64,000 bases of DNA from Salegentibacter_A chungangensis (GCF_042678405.1 NZ_JBHTLI010000001.1:1054001-1118000), one strand, 5' to 3'. Shown: positions 50,672-60,334, counted from the first letter of the stretch. Made by a program: numbers and translations. The notes: a model not told the origin generated them from the sequence alone.

Positions 50672-52057
50672 ATGAATTTAGCCTATAAATACTTTTATCT
50701 AATTTTCTTTATATCAGTTCTCGTTTCCTGTAATGATGCTCCAAGGGAAACTCCTAATAAGAGCAGTGAAAATAAGCCAGAGGAAGTTTCTCAGCTTTCT
50801 GATGAAGAATTACTGGATAAAGTACAAAAGCAAACCCTTAAATATTTTTGGGATTATGCCGAGCCGAATTCAGGAATGGCCCGGGAACGCTTTCACCCTG
50901 ACGGGAATTATCCTAAAAATGATGCTCATGTAGTAACCACAGGAGGTACAGGTTTTGGTCTTATGGCTATGGTGAGTGGAATGGAAAGAAATTTTATTCC
51001 ACGTGATGAGGCGGTGGCCCGTTTGGAGAAGATCGCTGATTTTCTCGGAAATGCCACAAGATATCACGGAGCCTGGTCGCATTGGATAAATGGCGAGACC
51101 GGTGAAACTCAGGCCTTTGGAAGAAAGGATAATGGAGGAGATATTGTGGAAACTTCTTTTCTAGCCCAGGGCTTTTTGGTGGTAAGAGAATACCTTAAGA
51201 ACGGCTCTGAGAAAGAAAAGGCAGTTGCGAAGAAATATGATGATTTGTGGAACGGAATTGAGTGGAACTGGTATACCAATAATAAAGATGGGATCTACTG
51301 GCACTGGTCTCCGGATTACCAGTGGGAAATGGACTTTATGATCGAAGGTTATAATGAATGCCTTATTACTTACGTGATGGCAGCCTCTTCCCCGGAACAT
51401 TCCATAGATCCTTCCGTGTACCACGAAGGATGGGCGCGCGGTGGAAATATCACCACCGATGAAAGGGCATATGGTATGCCTCTTATTCTAAAGCATAATA
51501 CAAGCGGGAGTAAAGGAGGTCCGTTATTCTGGGCTCATTATTCTTATTTAGGCCTTAACCCGAAAGGACTTCAGGATAAATATGCCAATTACTGGGATCT
51601 AAATGTGCATCACTCCAAAATAAACTATGAGTATTGTCAGGAGAACCCTAATAACTTTGAAACTTATGGCCCGAAATCCTGGGGGCTTACAGCCAGTTAT
51701 ACCAGAAATGAAGACGGAGGAATTGGCTATGCTGCGCATTCGCCAGACTCAGATAAAGGAGTTGTATCGCCAACAGCGGCGGTAAGTTCGCTGCCCTATA
51801 CTCCTGAAAAGTCGATGAGAGCGATTAGGTATTGGTATGAGGAATTAAATCCTCTTTTGTGGGGCCCTGCCGGCTTCTATGACGCTTATAGTCTTGAAGG
51901 GCAAAACTGGGCGGCCAGAAGATACCTTGCCATAGACCAGGGGCCGCAAGTTGTTATGATAGAGAATCACAGGTCTGGTTTGATCTGGGATCTTTTTATG
52001 GGAGCTCCTGAAGTGCAACAGGGACTGGATAAATTAGGTTTTACATATGAAAAATAG
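50672..52057 (+). CDS. GH144-like glucoamylase-family lipoprotein (putative endo-beta-1,2-glucanase)
   Basis: This 461-residue lipoprotein (SVLVSC) has the glycoamylase domain (PF10091 type). Conserved-looking stretches are TGGTGFGLMAMV near 89, WSHWINGETGE near 136 and DNGGDIVETSFLAQGFL near 154. Proteins of this domain in Bacteroidota include the GH144 endo-beta-1,2-glucanases, for example the Chitinophaga enzyme. Family membership is read from pattern, and linkage specificity is inference. As a surface or periplasmic lipoprotein it would cut glucan to oligosaccharides for the GH3 enzyme. The last 11 nt overlap the esterase gene. Confidence 0.78.
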   Translation: MNLAYKYFYLIFFISVLVSCNDAPRETPNKSSENKPEEVSQLSDEELLDKVQKQTLKYFWDYAEPNSGMARERFHPDGNYPKNDAHVVTTGGTGFGLMAMVSGMERNFIPRDEAVARLEKIADFLGNATRYHGAWSHWINGETGETQAFGRKDNGGDIVETSFLAQGFLVVREYLKNGSEKEKAVAKKYDDLWNGIEWNWYTNNKDGIYWHWSPDYQWEMDFMIEGYNECLITYVMAASSPEHSIDPSVYHEGWARGGNITTDERAYGMPLILKHNTSGSKGGPLFWAHYSYLGLNPKGLQDKYANYWDLNVHHSKINYEYCQENPNNFETYGPKSWGLTASYTRNEDGGIGYAAHSPDSDKGVVSPTAAVSSLPYTPEKSMRAIRYWYEELNPLLWGPAGFYDAYSLEGQNWAARRYLAIDQGPQVVMIENHRSGLIWDLFMGAPEVQQGLDKLGFTYEK

Positions 52058-52868
52058 AGTATTATATATTATTACGATTTTCATTCTCATTCTGCTGATG
52101 CTTCCCTTTGCGGTGAACGCTCAGGATAAGGGGAGCTATGAAAGAAAGGAATTTGTAAAAGAGGGAGATACCCTTAAATACAGAATTCTTTATCCTCAGG
52201 ATTTCTCAGAAGACAAGGAATACCCGGTGCTGCTTTTCCTGCACGGAGCAGGAGAGCGCGGCAGTGATAACGAAAGTCAGTTAACTCACGGGGGAGAGCT
52301 TTTTCTAAAGGCTGAAAATCGTGAAAAATATCCGGCTATCGTGGTATTTCCTCAGGCTCCAAAAGACGATTATTGGGCTAAAGTTGAAGTGAACAGGGAC
52401 ACCATTCCTTTTCAGTTTGATTTTATGAATGAGAAACCGGCCACAAGATCGCTTGATCTCGTAATGAAGCTTATGGACAGCCTTACCGAAAAAGACTTTG
52501 TGAATAAGGACAGGGTATATGTTGGAGGTCTTTCTATGGGAGGAATGGGAACTTATGAGATACTATATAAGAAACCCGCAATGTTTGCAGCTGCCTTTGC
52601 AATTTGTGGAGGAGCTAATCCCGAGATTGCTGCCGACTATCCAAAAGGTTTCAATATCTGGATTTTTCACGGTGAGAAAGATGATATAGTGCCGCCAAGA
52701 AAATCAAAGGCTATGGCGAGAGCCATCAACCATTATGGAGGGAATGCAAAGCTGTCTCTATACCCCGACGATAATCATAACAGCTGGGATTCAGCATTGG
52801 CTGAGCCTTATCTGCTACCGTGGTTATTTTCCCTAAATAAAGAAGATCTAAAAACAAAAACCGAATAA
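52047..52868 (+). CDS. Secreted alpha/beta-hydrolase esterase (PHB-depolymerase/carboxylesterase-like)
   Basis: This 273-residue protein has a signal peptide (ending LPFAVNA, then Q). The oxyanion region is LFLHGAGERG, the nucleophile Ser is in GGLSMGGMG near 164, Asp is in HGEKDDIVPP and His is in DDNHNSW near 248. This class is common in PULs and removes acyl groups from glycans. Its place between two glycosidase genes suggests the target glucan carries ester substituents such as acetyl or succinyl. It overlaps the GH144-like gene. Confidence 0.83.
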   Translation: MKNRVLYIITIFILILLMLPFAVNAQDKGSYERKEFVKEGDTLKYRILYPQDFSEDKEYPVLLFLHGAGERGSDNESQLTHGGELFLKAENREKYPAIVVFPQAPKDDYWAKVEVNRDTIPFQFDFMNEKPATRSLDLVMKLMDSLTEKDFVNKDRVYVGGLSMGGMGTYEILYKKPAMFAAAFAICGGANPEIAADYPKGFNIWIFHGEKDDIVPPRKSKAMARAINHYGGNAKLSLYPDDNHNSWDSALAEPYLLPWLFSLNKEDLKTKTE

Positions 52869-52957
52869 GAATTTTTTAATACTTCCTTGTTGAAAATTAT
52901 GGGGAAAAGGTCATAGCCTCTCGAGGGATGACTATTAAAAACAGACCTGAGAAATAA

Positions 52958-54763
52958 ATGAAGAGTTTGAATTACATACTCATAACAGCAGCCTTTTTAA
53001 TTGGTGGAATGCTTCATTCACAGGAGGCAGTGCCGGAAACCTATATTAATCCGCTGGATATCGACTATTCTTATATGGTATATAATTCCAGTAATAATAT
53101 TTCCTACAGGTCCGGCGCCGATCCTGCGGTAATCGAATATCGGGGTGAATACTTTATGTTCGTCACGCGTTCTTTTGGATACTGGCATTCAAAAGATCTG
53201 ATTAACTGGGAATTTATTAAGCCGGAACAATGGTTCTTTGAAGGTTCCAATGCGCCAACTGCATTCAATTATAAGGATTCTTTGGTCTATTTTGCCGGAG
53301 ATCCTGCGGGCTATGGAAGTATACTTTATACCGATGATCCGAAAAGCGGTAAATGGACACCAACGGCTTCTATTACCAGTAACATTCAGGACTCTGAATT
53401 GTTCATTGACGATGATGGGAAAACCTATTTGTATTGGGGCTCGTCGAATGTACATCCTCTTAAAGTGAAAATGCTGAATAAGGATGATCGTTTCCTGGAA
53501 ACAGGAGTTCAAAAAGAACTTATTAACCTGAAAGAGGAAGAACACGGCTGGGAGCGTTTTGGCGAGAATAATTACCATCCAACCTTAAAAGAAGGATATA
53601 TGGAAGGTGCCTCGATGACCAAACATGATGGTAAATACTATCTGCAATACGCGGCACCCGGCACCCAGTTCAATGTATATGCAGATGCTTCTTACATTGG
53701 AGAAACGCCGCTAGGCCCTTTCAAATACATGAAGAATAATCCGATGAGTTTCAAGCCGGGCGGATTCACCAATGGTGCCGGCCACGGGGTGACAGTTAAG
53801 CAAACCAACGGGCAGTACTGGCATTTTGCTACTATGGCTCTGGCTTCCAACTCCCACTGGGAGCGCCGATTGTGCATGTTTCCCACTTATTTTGATGAGG
53901 AAGGATTGATGTATACAGACACAAGCTATGGAGATTATCCGTTATTCAGCCCTGATCATCCTACCAAACCAGGACAGCATACCGGCTGGATGTTGCTTTC
54001 CTATAATGGAAAAACAACGGTTTCCTCTTCAAAGAAGCAGATCAGGAAAAGTACTTCTACTGATGGAGAATTTGATATCACTAAAATGCCGCTCCGTAAA
54101 ACCAATGAGGGAGAGATCATTTCCGAAGTGTTGACAGACGAAAGTCCCAAATCATTCTGGGTTGCTGAAGCCAATGATGATAAACAGTGGGTGGAGATCG
54201 AAATGCTTGCTCCGGGAGATGTTTATGCCTTTCAGGTGAATTTTCACGATGAGGAATCGGGAATCTATACCAGGACAGAAGGTCTTAAACACCGATTCAC
54301 AATAGAGGTTTCTGAAGATGGTGAAAACTGGAAAAGGGTTGTGGACAGGAGCGAAAGTTTTGAGGATGCCCCAAATGCCTACATCACACTTAACAAACCC
54401 GTACAGGCAAAATATATGCGCTATAACAATGTGGAAGTTCCGGGAAAGAACTTTGCATTATCCGAGATCAGGGTGTTTGGAAAAGGCCTCGGAAAAAAGC
54501 CTGCAAAGGTGAAAGGTTTTACGGTATCACGACATGAAGACAGAAGGGATGCCTCTTTCCAATGGGAACCTGTGAAAGGGGCCCAGGGTTATAACATTCG
54601 TTGGGGTATCGCACCCGATAAGTTATACCAGTCGTGGCTTATCTATGACAAAAATGAACATTTAATGCGCAACCTGGACCGTGATACAAAGTATTACTTC
54701 AGTATAGAGGCATTTAATGAAAATGGAATCTCAGAAAGAACCGAGGTTCAGGAAGTGAAATAA
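52958..54763 (+). CDS. GH43-like glycosidase with discoidin and FN3 domains
   Basis: This 601-residue exported protein has a five-bladed propeller of GH43 type (about 35-330). The three expected acidic residues are readable: Asp in SGADPAVI near 52, Asp in the stretch DSELFIDDDGK near 145, and Glu in YMEGASMTK near 219. An F5/8-type (discoidin) domain occupies about 395-505 and a fibronectin type III domain about 510-600. Substrate specificity is not evident, and its role in a beta-glucan PUL is unclear; it may remove side chains. An 89-nt gap separates it from the esterase. Confidence 0.8.
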   Translation: MKSLNYILITAAFLIGGMLHSQEAVPETYINPLDIDYSYMVYNSSNNISYRSGADPAVIEYRGEYFMFVTRSFGYWHSKDLINWEFIKPEQWFFEGSNAPTAFNYKDSLVYFAGDPAGYGSILYTDDPKSGKWTPTASITSNIQDSELFIDDDGKTYLYWGSSNVHPLKVKMLNKDDRFLETGVQKELINLKEEEHGWERFGENNYHPTLKEGYMEGASMTKHDGKYYLQYAAPGTQFNVYADASYIGETPLGPFKYMKNNPMSFKPGGFTNGAGHGVTVKQTNGQYWHFATMALASNSHWERRLCMFPTYFDEEGLMYTDTSYGDYPLFSPDHPTKPGQHTGWMLLSYNGKTTVSSSKKQIRKSTSTDGEFDITKMPLRKTNEGEIISEVLTDESPKSFWVAEANDDKQWVEIEMLAPGDVYAFQVNFHDEESGIYTRTEGLKHRFTIEVSEDGENWKRVVDRSESFEDAPNAYITLNKPVQAKYMRYNNVEVPGKNFALSEIRVFGKGLGKKPAKVKGFTVSRHEDRRDASFQWEPVKGAQGYNIRWGIAPDKLYQSWLIYDKNEHLMRNLDRDTKYYFSIEAFNENGISERTEVQEVK

Positions 54764-54800
54764 AGATAAAACAATAACCAATTTTTAAAGTTTAACTAAG

Positions 54801-57074
54801 ATGAGAAATTTTAAACTGTCAGTTGCCCTCCTGTTGTTTCTAGGACTTTCAGGTCTTCAGGCACAGGAAAGGATCCCGGAAGTGGAGGAGCTGCTTGAGA
54901 AGATGACCCTGGAGGAGAAGATAGGGCAATTGAACCTGCTCACCCCAGGCGGAGGTGTAGCTACCGGAGCGGTAGTGAGCGAAGATGTTGAAACTAAAAT
55001 TAAGGCCGGAAATGTAGGAGGGGTGTTCGGAGTATCGAGTCCTGAAAAAGTGAGACAGGCGCAGGAAATAGCTGTAAAAAATTCCCGTTTGGGAATTCCA
55101 CTTTTAATTGGTTCAGATATCATACACGGTTATAAAACCACTTATCCTATTCCGCTCGGTCTATCTTCCAGCTGGGATCTGGAACTGATAAAAGAAGGAG
55201 CTCAGATGGCTGCGAAGGAAGCAACTGCCGACGGGATCAACTGGAACTTTTCACCTATGGTGGATATTGCAAGAGATCCCAGATGGGGACGTATTGCAGA
55301 AGGAGCAGGGGAAGACCCTTACCTGGGTTCTCAGATAGCCAAGGCAATGGTAGAAGGTTACCAGGGAGAAGATCTTACCCAGCCTAGCACAATGATGGCA
55401 ACTGTAAAGCATATGGCGTTATATGGAGCACCTGAAGCCGGTAGGGATTATAACACCGTTGATATGAGCCGTCTTAAGATGTTCAATGAATACCTGCCAC
55501 CATACAAGGCAGCTGTAGATGCTGGTGTTGGAAGTGTGATGACCTCATTTAATGATATTGACGGGATTCCGGCTTCCGGGAACAAATGGTTGTTAACTGA
55601 CCTGCTTCGCGAGAGATGGGGCTTTGGTGGATTTGTGGTTTCCGACTATACCTCTGTTAACGAAATGATCGCTCACGGTATGGGTGATCTACAGGATGTT
55701 TCGGCAATGGCTATTAATGCAGGGCTGGATATGGATATGGTTGGAGAAGGCTTTCTAACTACCCTGAAAAAATCTGTAGAAGAAGGAAAGGTCTCTGAAG
55801 AGCAGATCACTAAAGCTGCCAGAAGAATCCTTGAAGCAAAGCATAAATTAGGTTTGCTGAATGATCCTTATCTGTATTCAGATGAAAGCAGACCGGAAAA
55901 GGATATACTTACCGATGAGAACAGAAGTCTGGCCAGGAAAGCTGCGACAAGATCTTTTGTCTTGCTTAAGAAACACGAAAATACTCTTCCGCTAGCCAAA
56001 GATGCTAATATTGCATTGATTGGTCCATTAGCCAATAACAAGAATAATATGCTTGGAACCTGGGCTCCGACCGGAAACACGGAATTATCCATCCCCGTAT
56101 TGGAAGGCCTTGAAAATGTAGCTCCGGATGCTGAGGTTACTTATGCTAAAGGCGCTAATATTGCTGATGACAGTACATTCGCAAAAAAGGTGAACGTATT
56201 CGGGAAACGAATCGAAATTGATGAAAGAACTCCGGAAGCTATGCTGAAGGAAGCTGTTGAGGTAGCCAATAATTCTGATGTGGTTGTTGCTGTAGTTGGT
56301 GAAGCCTCAGAAATGAGTGGGGAAGCTGCCAGCCGAACCGATATTACTATTCCTGACAGCCAGAAGAAACTCATCAATAAACTTGTAGCAACAGGTAAGC
56401 CGGTAGTTCTGGTATTGATGAGTGGCAGGCCACTTGATATTTCAGAGGAGATGGCTCTTCCGGTTAGCATACTTCAGGCGTGGCATCCAGGTGTGGAAGC
56501 CGGGAATGCTGTGGCCGACGTTTTATTCGGAGATTATAATCCGTCAGGAAAACTGACCAATAGCTGGCCAAGAAGTGTCGGGCAGGTGCCAATCCATTAC
56601 AGAATGAAGACTACGGGAAGACCAGGGCCAGAATCCGGGGAGTTTCAGAAGTTCAAAACCAACTATCTGGATTCTCCAAACTCACCATTATTGCCATTCG
56701 GGTTCGGACTTAGTTATACTACTTTTGAATACAGCGATATAAAAGCGAGTGCCGATAGTCTGAATGCAGATGGTTCTATCCAATTGAGTGCAAGGGTTAC
56801 AAACACCGGCAATTATGACGGGGAGGAGATCGTACAATTGTATACTCACGACCTTGTACGAAGCGTGACGCCTCCAGGAAAGGAGCTGAAAGGCTTTCAG
56901 AAAATATTTCTTAAGAAAGGTGAGTCTAAAACGGTAAGCTTTACGATCACTCCCGAAGACCTGAAATTCTATAATTCTCAAATAGAATATGTCTTTGAAC
57001 CCGGAGAGTTTGAATTCTTTATTGCAGGTAGTTCAGACGGGAGGTTTGAAAATAGTTTTGAGTTAAAGGAATAG
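54801..57074 (+). CDS. GH3 beta-glucosidase (BglX-like)
   Basis: This 757-residue exported enzyme has a signal peptide (ending LSGLQA, then Q). The GH3 (alpha/beta)8 domain carries nucleophile Asp282 in FVVSDYTSVNEM. The second alpha/beta sandwich domain (about 400-620) and a C-terminal FN3-like domain follow. KHMALYGAPEAGRDYNTV is a family signature. It would release glucose from beta-linked gluco-oligosaccharides in the periplasm. It is the last gene of the PUL, 37 nt after the GH43-like gene and closed by a terminator. Confidence 0.92.
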   Translation: MRNFKLSVALLLFLGLSGLQAQERIPEVEELLEKMTLEEKIGQLNLLTPGGGVATGAVVSEDVETKIKAGNVGGVFGVSSPEKVRQAQEIAVKNSRLGIPLLIGSDIIHGYKTTYPIPLGLSSSWDLELIKEGAQMAAKEATADGINWNFSPMVDIARDPRWGRIAEGAGEDPYLGSQIAKAMVEGYQGEDLTQPSTMMATVKHMALYGAPEAGRDYNTVDMSRLKMFNEYLPPYKAAVDAGVGSVMTSFNDIDGIPASGNKWLLTDLLRERWGFGGFVVSDYTSVNEMIAHGMGDLQDVSAMAINAGLDMDMVGEGFLTTLKKSVEEGKVSEEQITKAARRILEAKHKLGLLNDPYLYSDESRPEKDILTDENRSLARKAATRSFVLLKKHENTLPLAKDANIALIGPLANNKNNMLGTWAPTGNTELSIPVLEGLENVAPDAEVTYAKGANIADDSTFAKKVNVFGKRIEIDERTPEAMLKEAVEVANNSDVVVAVVGEASEMSGEAASRTDITIPDSQKKLINKLVATGKPVVLVLMSGRPLDISEEMALPVSILQAWHPGVEAGNAVADVLFGDYNPSGKLTNSWPRSVGQVPIHYRMKTTGRPGPESGEFQKFKTNYLDSPNSPLLPFGFGLSYTTFEYSDIKASADSLNADGSIQLSARVTNTGNYDGEEIVQLYTHDLVRSVTPPGKELKGFQKIFLKKGESKTVSFTITPEDLKFYNSQIEYVFEPGEFEFFIAGSSDGRFENSFELKE

Positions 57075-57138
57075 TTTTTATTAATGCAAACCGGCTACCG
57101 AATTCCCTACGTTCGGTGGCCTTCCTTTACTCTGTTAT

Positions 57139-57177
57139 AAAAAGAGCGCCGATTTCTATATTTGGCGCTCTTTTTTA
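57139..57177. terminator. Bidirectional terminator between the PUL and the PHP gene
   Basis: AAAAAGAGCGCC (57139-57150) pairs perfectly with GGCGCTCTTTTT (57164-57175). T and A runs on both sides serve the GH3 gene and the convergent PHP gene. A weaker hairpin without a T run lies just before, at about 57093-57119. Confidence 0.88.
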
Positions 57178-57186
57178 TTACTAAGA

Positions 57187-58383
57187 TTAATTATCAGGAA
57201 TAAATGGCTGTAGCCAGGCTACCTCCACATCTCCTTTTTTATAAGGATTTTTTTTCGGTTTATCTGAAATGATCTTCGCTCTAAGAAACAGAAGATCATC
57301 AGGGATTTCAAATCTAATATCGGCTCCTTCTAAATTGGCAATGATCTCCGGCTTGAAACTATTTTTATAAACCCCTATAATCTGGGTGGTATAGGAAACC
57401 CCTTCCTCAGCTTTTATCTGAAATTTGATCTTGTCTCTTTTCATTTTAAGGGCTTCAAGTTCGACTCCCGTAGAGGCGTAAAAATCACCTGATTCCAGGT
57501 TATTGATAATTGCCGTTCGCGAAAGCGTATCAGCCCTAACTGTAACCCAGCCTCTCCCTGCATTGCTGTACTTTTGCCCGAATTTGTGATAGTTGTGACT
57601 GTCGTCTGTAGCGATTCCAAAAAGCAGTGGTTTGTTGTTATTCGCGTAAGCAATGTTCACACGATCCCACATTTCTTCGGTGCTGTTGTGGACGCTATCA
57701 CCATAATTATTTACGTGGGGATGACCATTAAAAACCTCAAAAAAGCGTTCGCCATTCAGCTTAATAATATCCTCGGCCGTTATGGCATAAGTGAAGTTAG
57801 GATGATTAAGATGTTGTAATACCGGCCGGCCAATAGAATCTTCCTGACTTTTTATGGCGTCCAGATTATTCTGGATCAGCTCTGCAATGCTGTTTCCGTT
57901 TTGAGGTTCTACAAGATGCTTTATATTGATTGCCCCCATGTGCACAGCCTTACCTTCAAGATACGAAGTGACTTCTTCCGCCTTAAATATCATAAAGCTT
58001 CCTTTTTTCTCAAAAAGATCACTAAATTCCTGGTAGGTCTTCAGTTTTACGTGGATCCCTTCATTATCCTCTTTATAATGTACCCAGTCTTCCCCGTATT
58101 TGTTTAGGTAGTTCTGAAAAGCTTTTTGGTATGAGGAGTCTTTTGGAATGGTTTTCCATTTCTCACCTTCAGGTAAAATATTGTGATCGGAAATTGCGAC
58201 GAACTGGTAATCATTTTTCCTGTACCAGTCCAAAACCATTTCGGGGAATTCATCTCCATCACTCCAATAGGTGTGGGTGTGCAGGTTCCCTTTGTACCAG
58301 TTGCTTTCCTGTGCAAAGGCGGGTGGAGTGAGCAAAAAAAGAAACTGAATCAGGATAAGGCAAGGGGCGAATTTTAATTTCAT
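57187..58383 (-). CDS. Secreted PHP-domain metallohydrolase
   Basis: This 398-residue exported protein has a signal peptide (ending TPPAFA, then Q). The four PHP metal-binding motifs can be read: GNLHTHTYWSDG at 31-42, AISDHN near 59, HLNHPN near 197 and GIATDDSHNY near 252. PHP proteins hydrolyse phosphate esters or act as amidase-like enzymes (CehA/McbA group), so the substrate is open. It is the second gene of a two-gene unit, overlapping the esterase by 4 nt, and is convergent with the PUL. Confidence 0.83.
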   Translation of the reverse strand: MKLKFAPCLILIQFLFLLTPPAFAQESNWYKGNLHTHTYWSDGDEFPEMVLDWYRKNDYQFVAISDHNILPEGEKWKTIPKDSSYQKAFQNYLNKYGEDWVHYKEDNEGIHVKLKTYQEFSDLFEKKGSFMIFKAEEVTSYLEGKAVHMGAINIKHLVEPQNGNSIAELIQNNLDAIKSQEDSIGRPVLQHLNHPNFTYAITAEDIIKLNGERFFEVFNGHPHVNNYGDSVHNSTEEMWDRVNIAYANNNKPLLFGIATDDSHNYHKFGQKYSNAGRGWVTVRADTLSRTAIINNLESGDFYASTGVELEALKMKRDKIKFQIKAEEGVSYTTQIIGVYKNSFKPEIIANLEGADIRFEIPDDLLFLRAKIISDKPKKNPYKKGDVEVAWLQPFIPDN

Positions 58384-59288
58384 TGACTAATGTTTATCTG
58401 TAAATGATTTTTCTGAAGAATTGCTTTCTTGAAAAAACTGAATACCTCCGGTAAGTGATGGAATGGAATTCCAGAGATCTCGTGCCTGGCTCCTTCAAAG
58501 GTATATAGCATATAGGAGCTGTTAAATTCCTCTAATTTGTCTGCTATTGTTTTCGAGCCGTCCAGGATGATAAATCCGGGCTCTGAAGGATCACAATAAT
58601 GATGGGGTGCCGTGGCATAGGGAACAAGATTATCATCGGTTCCGTGAAAAAGTACGGCCGGAATGGCATTTTCCTTAATAATGTAGCGGGCATCAACAAT
58701 GGCTCCTGCCAGAGAGAAGACCCCGTCTATTCCCAGATCTTCATATTGGTTGTTTTCAGGAAGCAGTAATTGCCTGTTATATACAGCATCCAGTACAGCT
58801 TCGGCTCCGGCGCTACTGCCGCCAACAATTATTTGTGTCGGGTCAATATTATATTTATCGCTTATACGCTTCATATACTTCACGGCATCAAGAAAGTCTT
58901 CGGCAGCTTTACGGAAGGTTTCAATTTTTCCTTCTGCAGGGAATTCGCAACCGAAAGCTGTCTTTTTATCCTTTCTTTCCAGTCGGTAAGAGATCTGCAC
59001 GGCAACATAACCTTTACTTGCAGCAATTTTTGCGAATTTGACTTCAGCTTCATTCTTTGGGCTGCCGCCGGCAAATCCACCACCGTGCATAAAAAGGATC
59101 ATTGGCCTTAGCGATGCGGTATCTTTTTCCGGCAGATATATATCTGCTATCAGGTCTTTGCCGTCTTTGGTGGCATAGGTTTCGGTTACCACCTCTTTTA
59201 CCGGGAACAGGCTGTCAATATACCTTTCCTGTGCAGTTAAACTTAAAACTGGAACAAGAAAAGTTGCTAAAAGCAGTAGGGATTTCAT
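58380..59288 (-). CDS. Secreted esterase/lipase, HSL-like alpha/beta hydrolase
   Basis: This 302-residue exported protein has a signal peptide (ending SLTA, then Q). The HGGGFAGG oxyanion motif is near 69, nucleophile Ser is in VGGSSAGAEA near 157, Asp is in HGTDDNLVP and His is in GARHEI. HSL-type members act on acetyl and other short esters, often in carbohydrate loci. It is the first gene of the pair with the PHP hydrolase. Its neighbourhood suggests a link to the PUL but no shared promoter. Confidence 0.83.
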   Translation of the reverse strand: MKSLLLLATFLVPVLSLTAQERYIDSLFPVKEVVTETYATKDGKDLIADIYLPEKDTASLRPMILFMHGGGFAGGSPKNEAEVKFAKIAASKGYVAVQISYRLERKDKKTAFGCEFPAEGKIETFRKAAEDFLDAVKYMKRISDKYNIDPTQIIVGGSSAGAEAVLDAVYNRQLLLPENNQYEDLGIDGVFSLAGAIVDARYIIKENAIPAVLFHGTDDNLVPYATAPHHYCDPSEPGFIILDGSKTIADKLEEFNSSYMLYTFEGARHEISGIPFHHLPEVFSFFKKAILQKNHLQINISQ

Positions 59289-59394
59289 AATTAACTATTT
59301 AAAAATGGGATGCCCAAGTTACTTATTTTTGCAGGGAGAATTAAGTGGTAAAATCAATTTTAATATTTTATCTTCGCACAAGAATTAAAAAACA

Positions 59395-59847
59395 ATGAGT
59401 TTACAGGAAAAAGTAATGGCAGAAATGAAAGCTGCCATGAGAGCTAAAGACAGTGCAAAACTTGAGGCATTACGAGCCGTAAAAGGAGCCATCTTATTGG
59501 CTAATACCGAAAGTTCGTCTAAAGACGGTTTAACCGAAGAGGAGGAGTTAAAGCTGTTACAAAAACTTGTGAAGCAGCGTAAAGAAAGCGCTGAGATCTA
59601 TAAAGAGCAGGGGAGAGAAGATCTTGCGGAACCTGAGATGAGACAGGCTGAGGTGATAGAAAGTTTTCTTCCTGAACAAATGAGTGAAGCTGAAATTGAG
59701 GCAAAAGTGGACGAGATCATTGCTCAAACCGGAGCCAGCGGAATGCAGGACATGGGGAAAGTAATGGGGATTGCTTCAAAAGAGCTTACCGGTAAGGCTG
59801 ACGGAAGAACAATTTCCAGTATAGTAAAGCAGAAATTAAGCAATTAA
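59395..59847 (+). CDS. GatB/YqeY-domain protein
   Basis: This 150-residue YqeY-like protein shares the tRNA-binding tail domain of GatB/GatE. The opening MSLQEKVMAEMKAAMRAKD, the central QRKESAEIYKEQGREDLAEPE and the C-terminal GKADGRTISSIVKQKL are typical. The family function is unsettled and tRNA-related. A tRNA-Arg gene follows 21 nt after the stop. Upstream, TATTTTTG (59324-59331) and TATCTTCG (59369-59376) are candidate -7 elements. Confidence 0.93.
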   Translation: MSLQEKVMAEMKAAMRAKDSAKLEALRAVKGAILLANTESSSKDGLTEEEELKLLQKLVKQRKESAEIYKEQGREDLAEPEMRQAEVIESFLPEQMSEAEIEAKVDEIIAQTGASGMQDMGKVMGIASKELTGKADGRTISSIVKQKLSN

Positions 59848-59868
59848 TAATAGCCTTCTAAGGATAAT

Positions 59869-59942
59869 GGCCGCGTAGTTCAACTGGATAGAATATCAGA
59901 TTTCGGCTCTGAGGGTTGAGGGTTCGAATCCTTCCGCGGTCA
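59869..59942 (+). tRNA. tRNA-Arg (anticodon TCG)
   Basis: The cloverleaf is complete: acceptor GGCCGCG with CGCGGTC (one G-U), D stem GTTC/GAAT, anticodon stem TCAGA/TCTGA, loop TTTCGGC giving anticodon TCG, variable loop GGGTT, and T stem GAGGG/CCTTC with loop TTCGAAT. The discriminator base is A. CCA is not encoded. It reads CGA and related Arg codons. Confidence 0.95.
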
Positions 59943-59950
59943 CAGGACTA

Positions 59951-59979
59951 ATCCGTAGTGCAAGCTACGGATTTTTTTA
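59951..59979 (+). terminator. Terminator after tRNA-Arg
   Basis: ATCCGTAG (59951-59958) pairs perfectly with CTACGGAT (59965-59972), followed by a T run to 59978. Confidence 0.88.
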
Positions 59980-60334
59980 TTCCATTTTTTTGATAACCGC
60001 TTTCACCTAGATATCTGATTGTAGTCCCTGAACTAGTGAATTTAGTTTTTGAACTTATCATTTGATCTGAATTTTTTGCTTTATGTAGGAATTATTTGTC
60101 ATTTGAGTGGCTGCTTGAGCGAAAAAATAATAGGTAGGGTTTTTAATTTTAAGGTCTGTTCCGCGTATTCTGAAAATAGCTTTCTTAATCCGGTTAAGGA
60201 TATGGTTATAAATCCAACAAAAAAATTAAAATTCTTCATTCTAGTTGTTGAAAATTGATAAAAATTTCCTTTTTCCGTAAAAATACATCCTTTTGTGTTG
60301 TAAAACAGTCATTTAGGTGATAAAACTTTAAAAT
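59980..60334. other. AT-rich intergenic region
   Basis: No convincing gene was found. A 69-codon frame at 60049-60258 starts with TTG, has no ribosome site and no recognisable domain. The region follows a tRNA and was checked for an attachment-site copy of the tRNA 3' end; none was seen. Confidence 0.5.

Noticed and set aside
60049..60258. 69-codon frame in the region after tRNA-Arg
   Set aside because: TTG start, no ribosome site, no recognisable motif and biased AT-rich composition.
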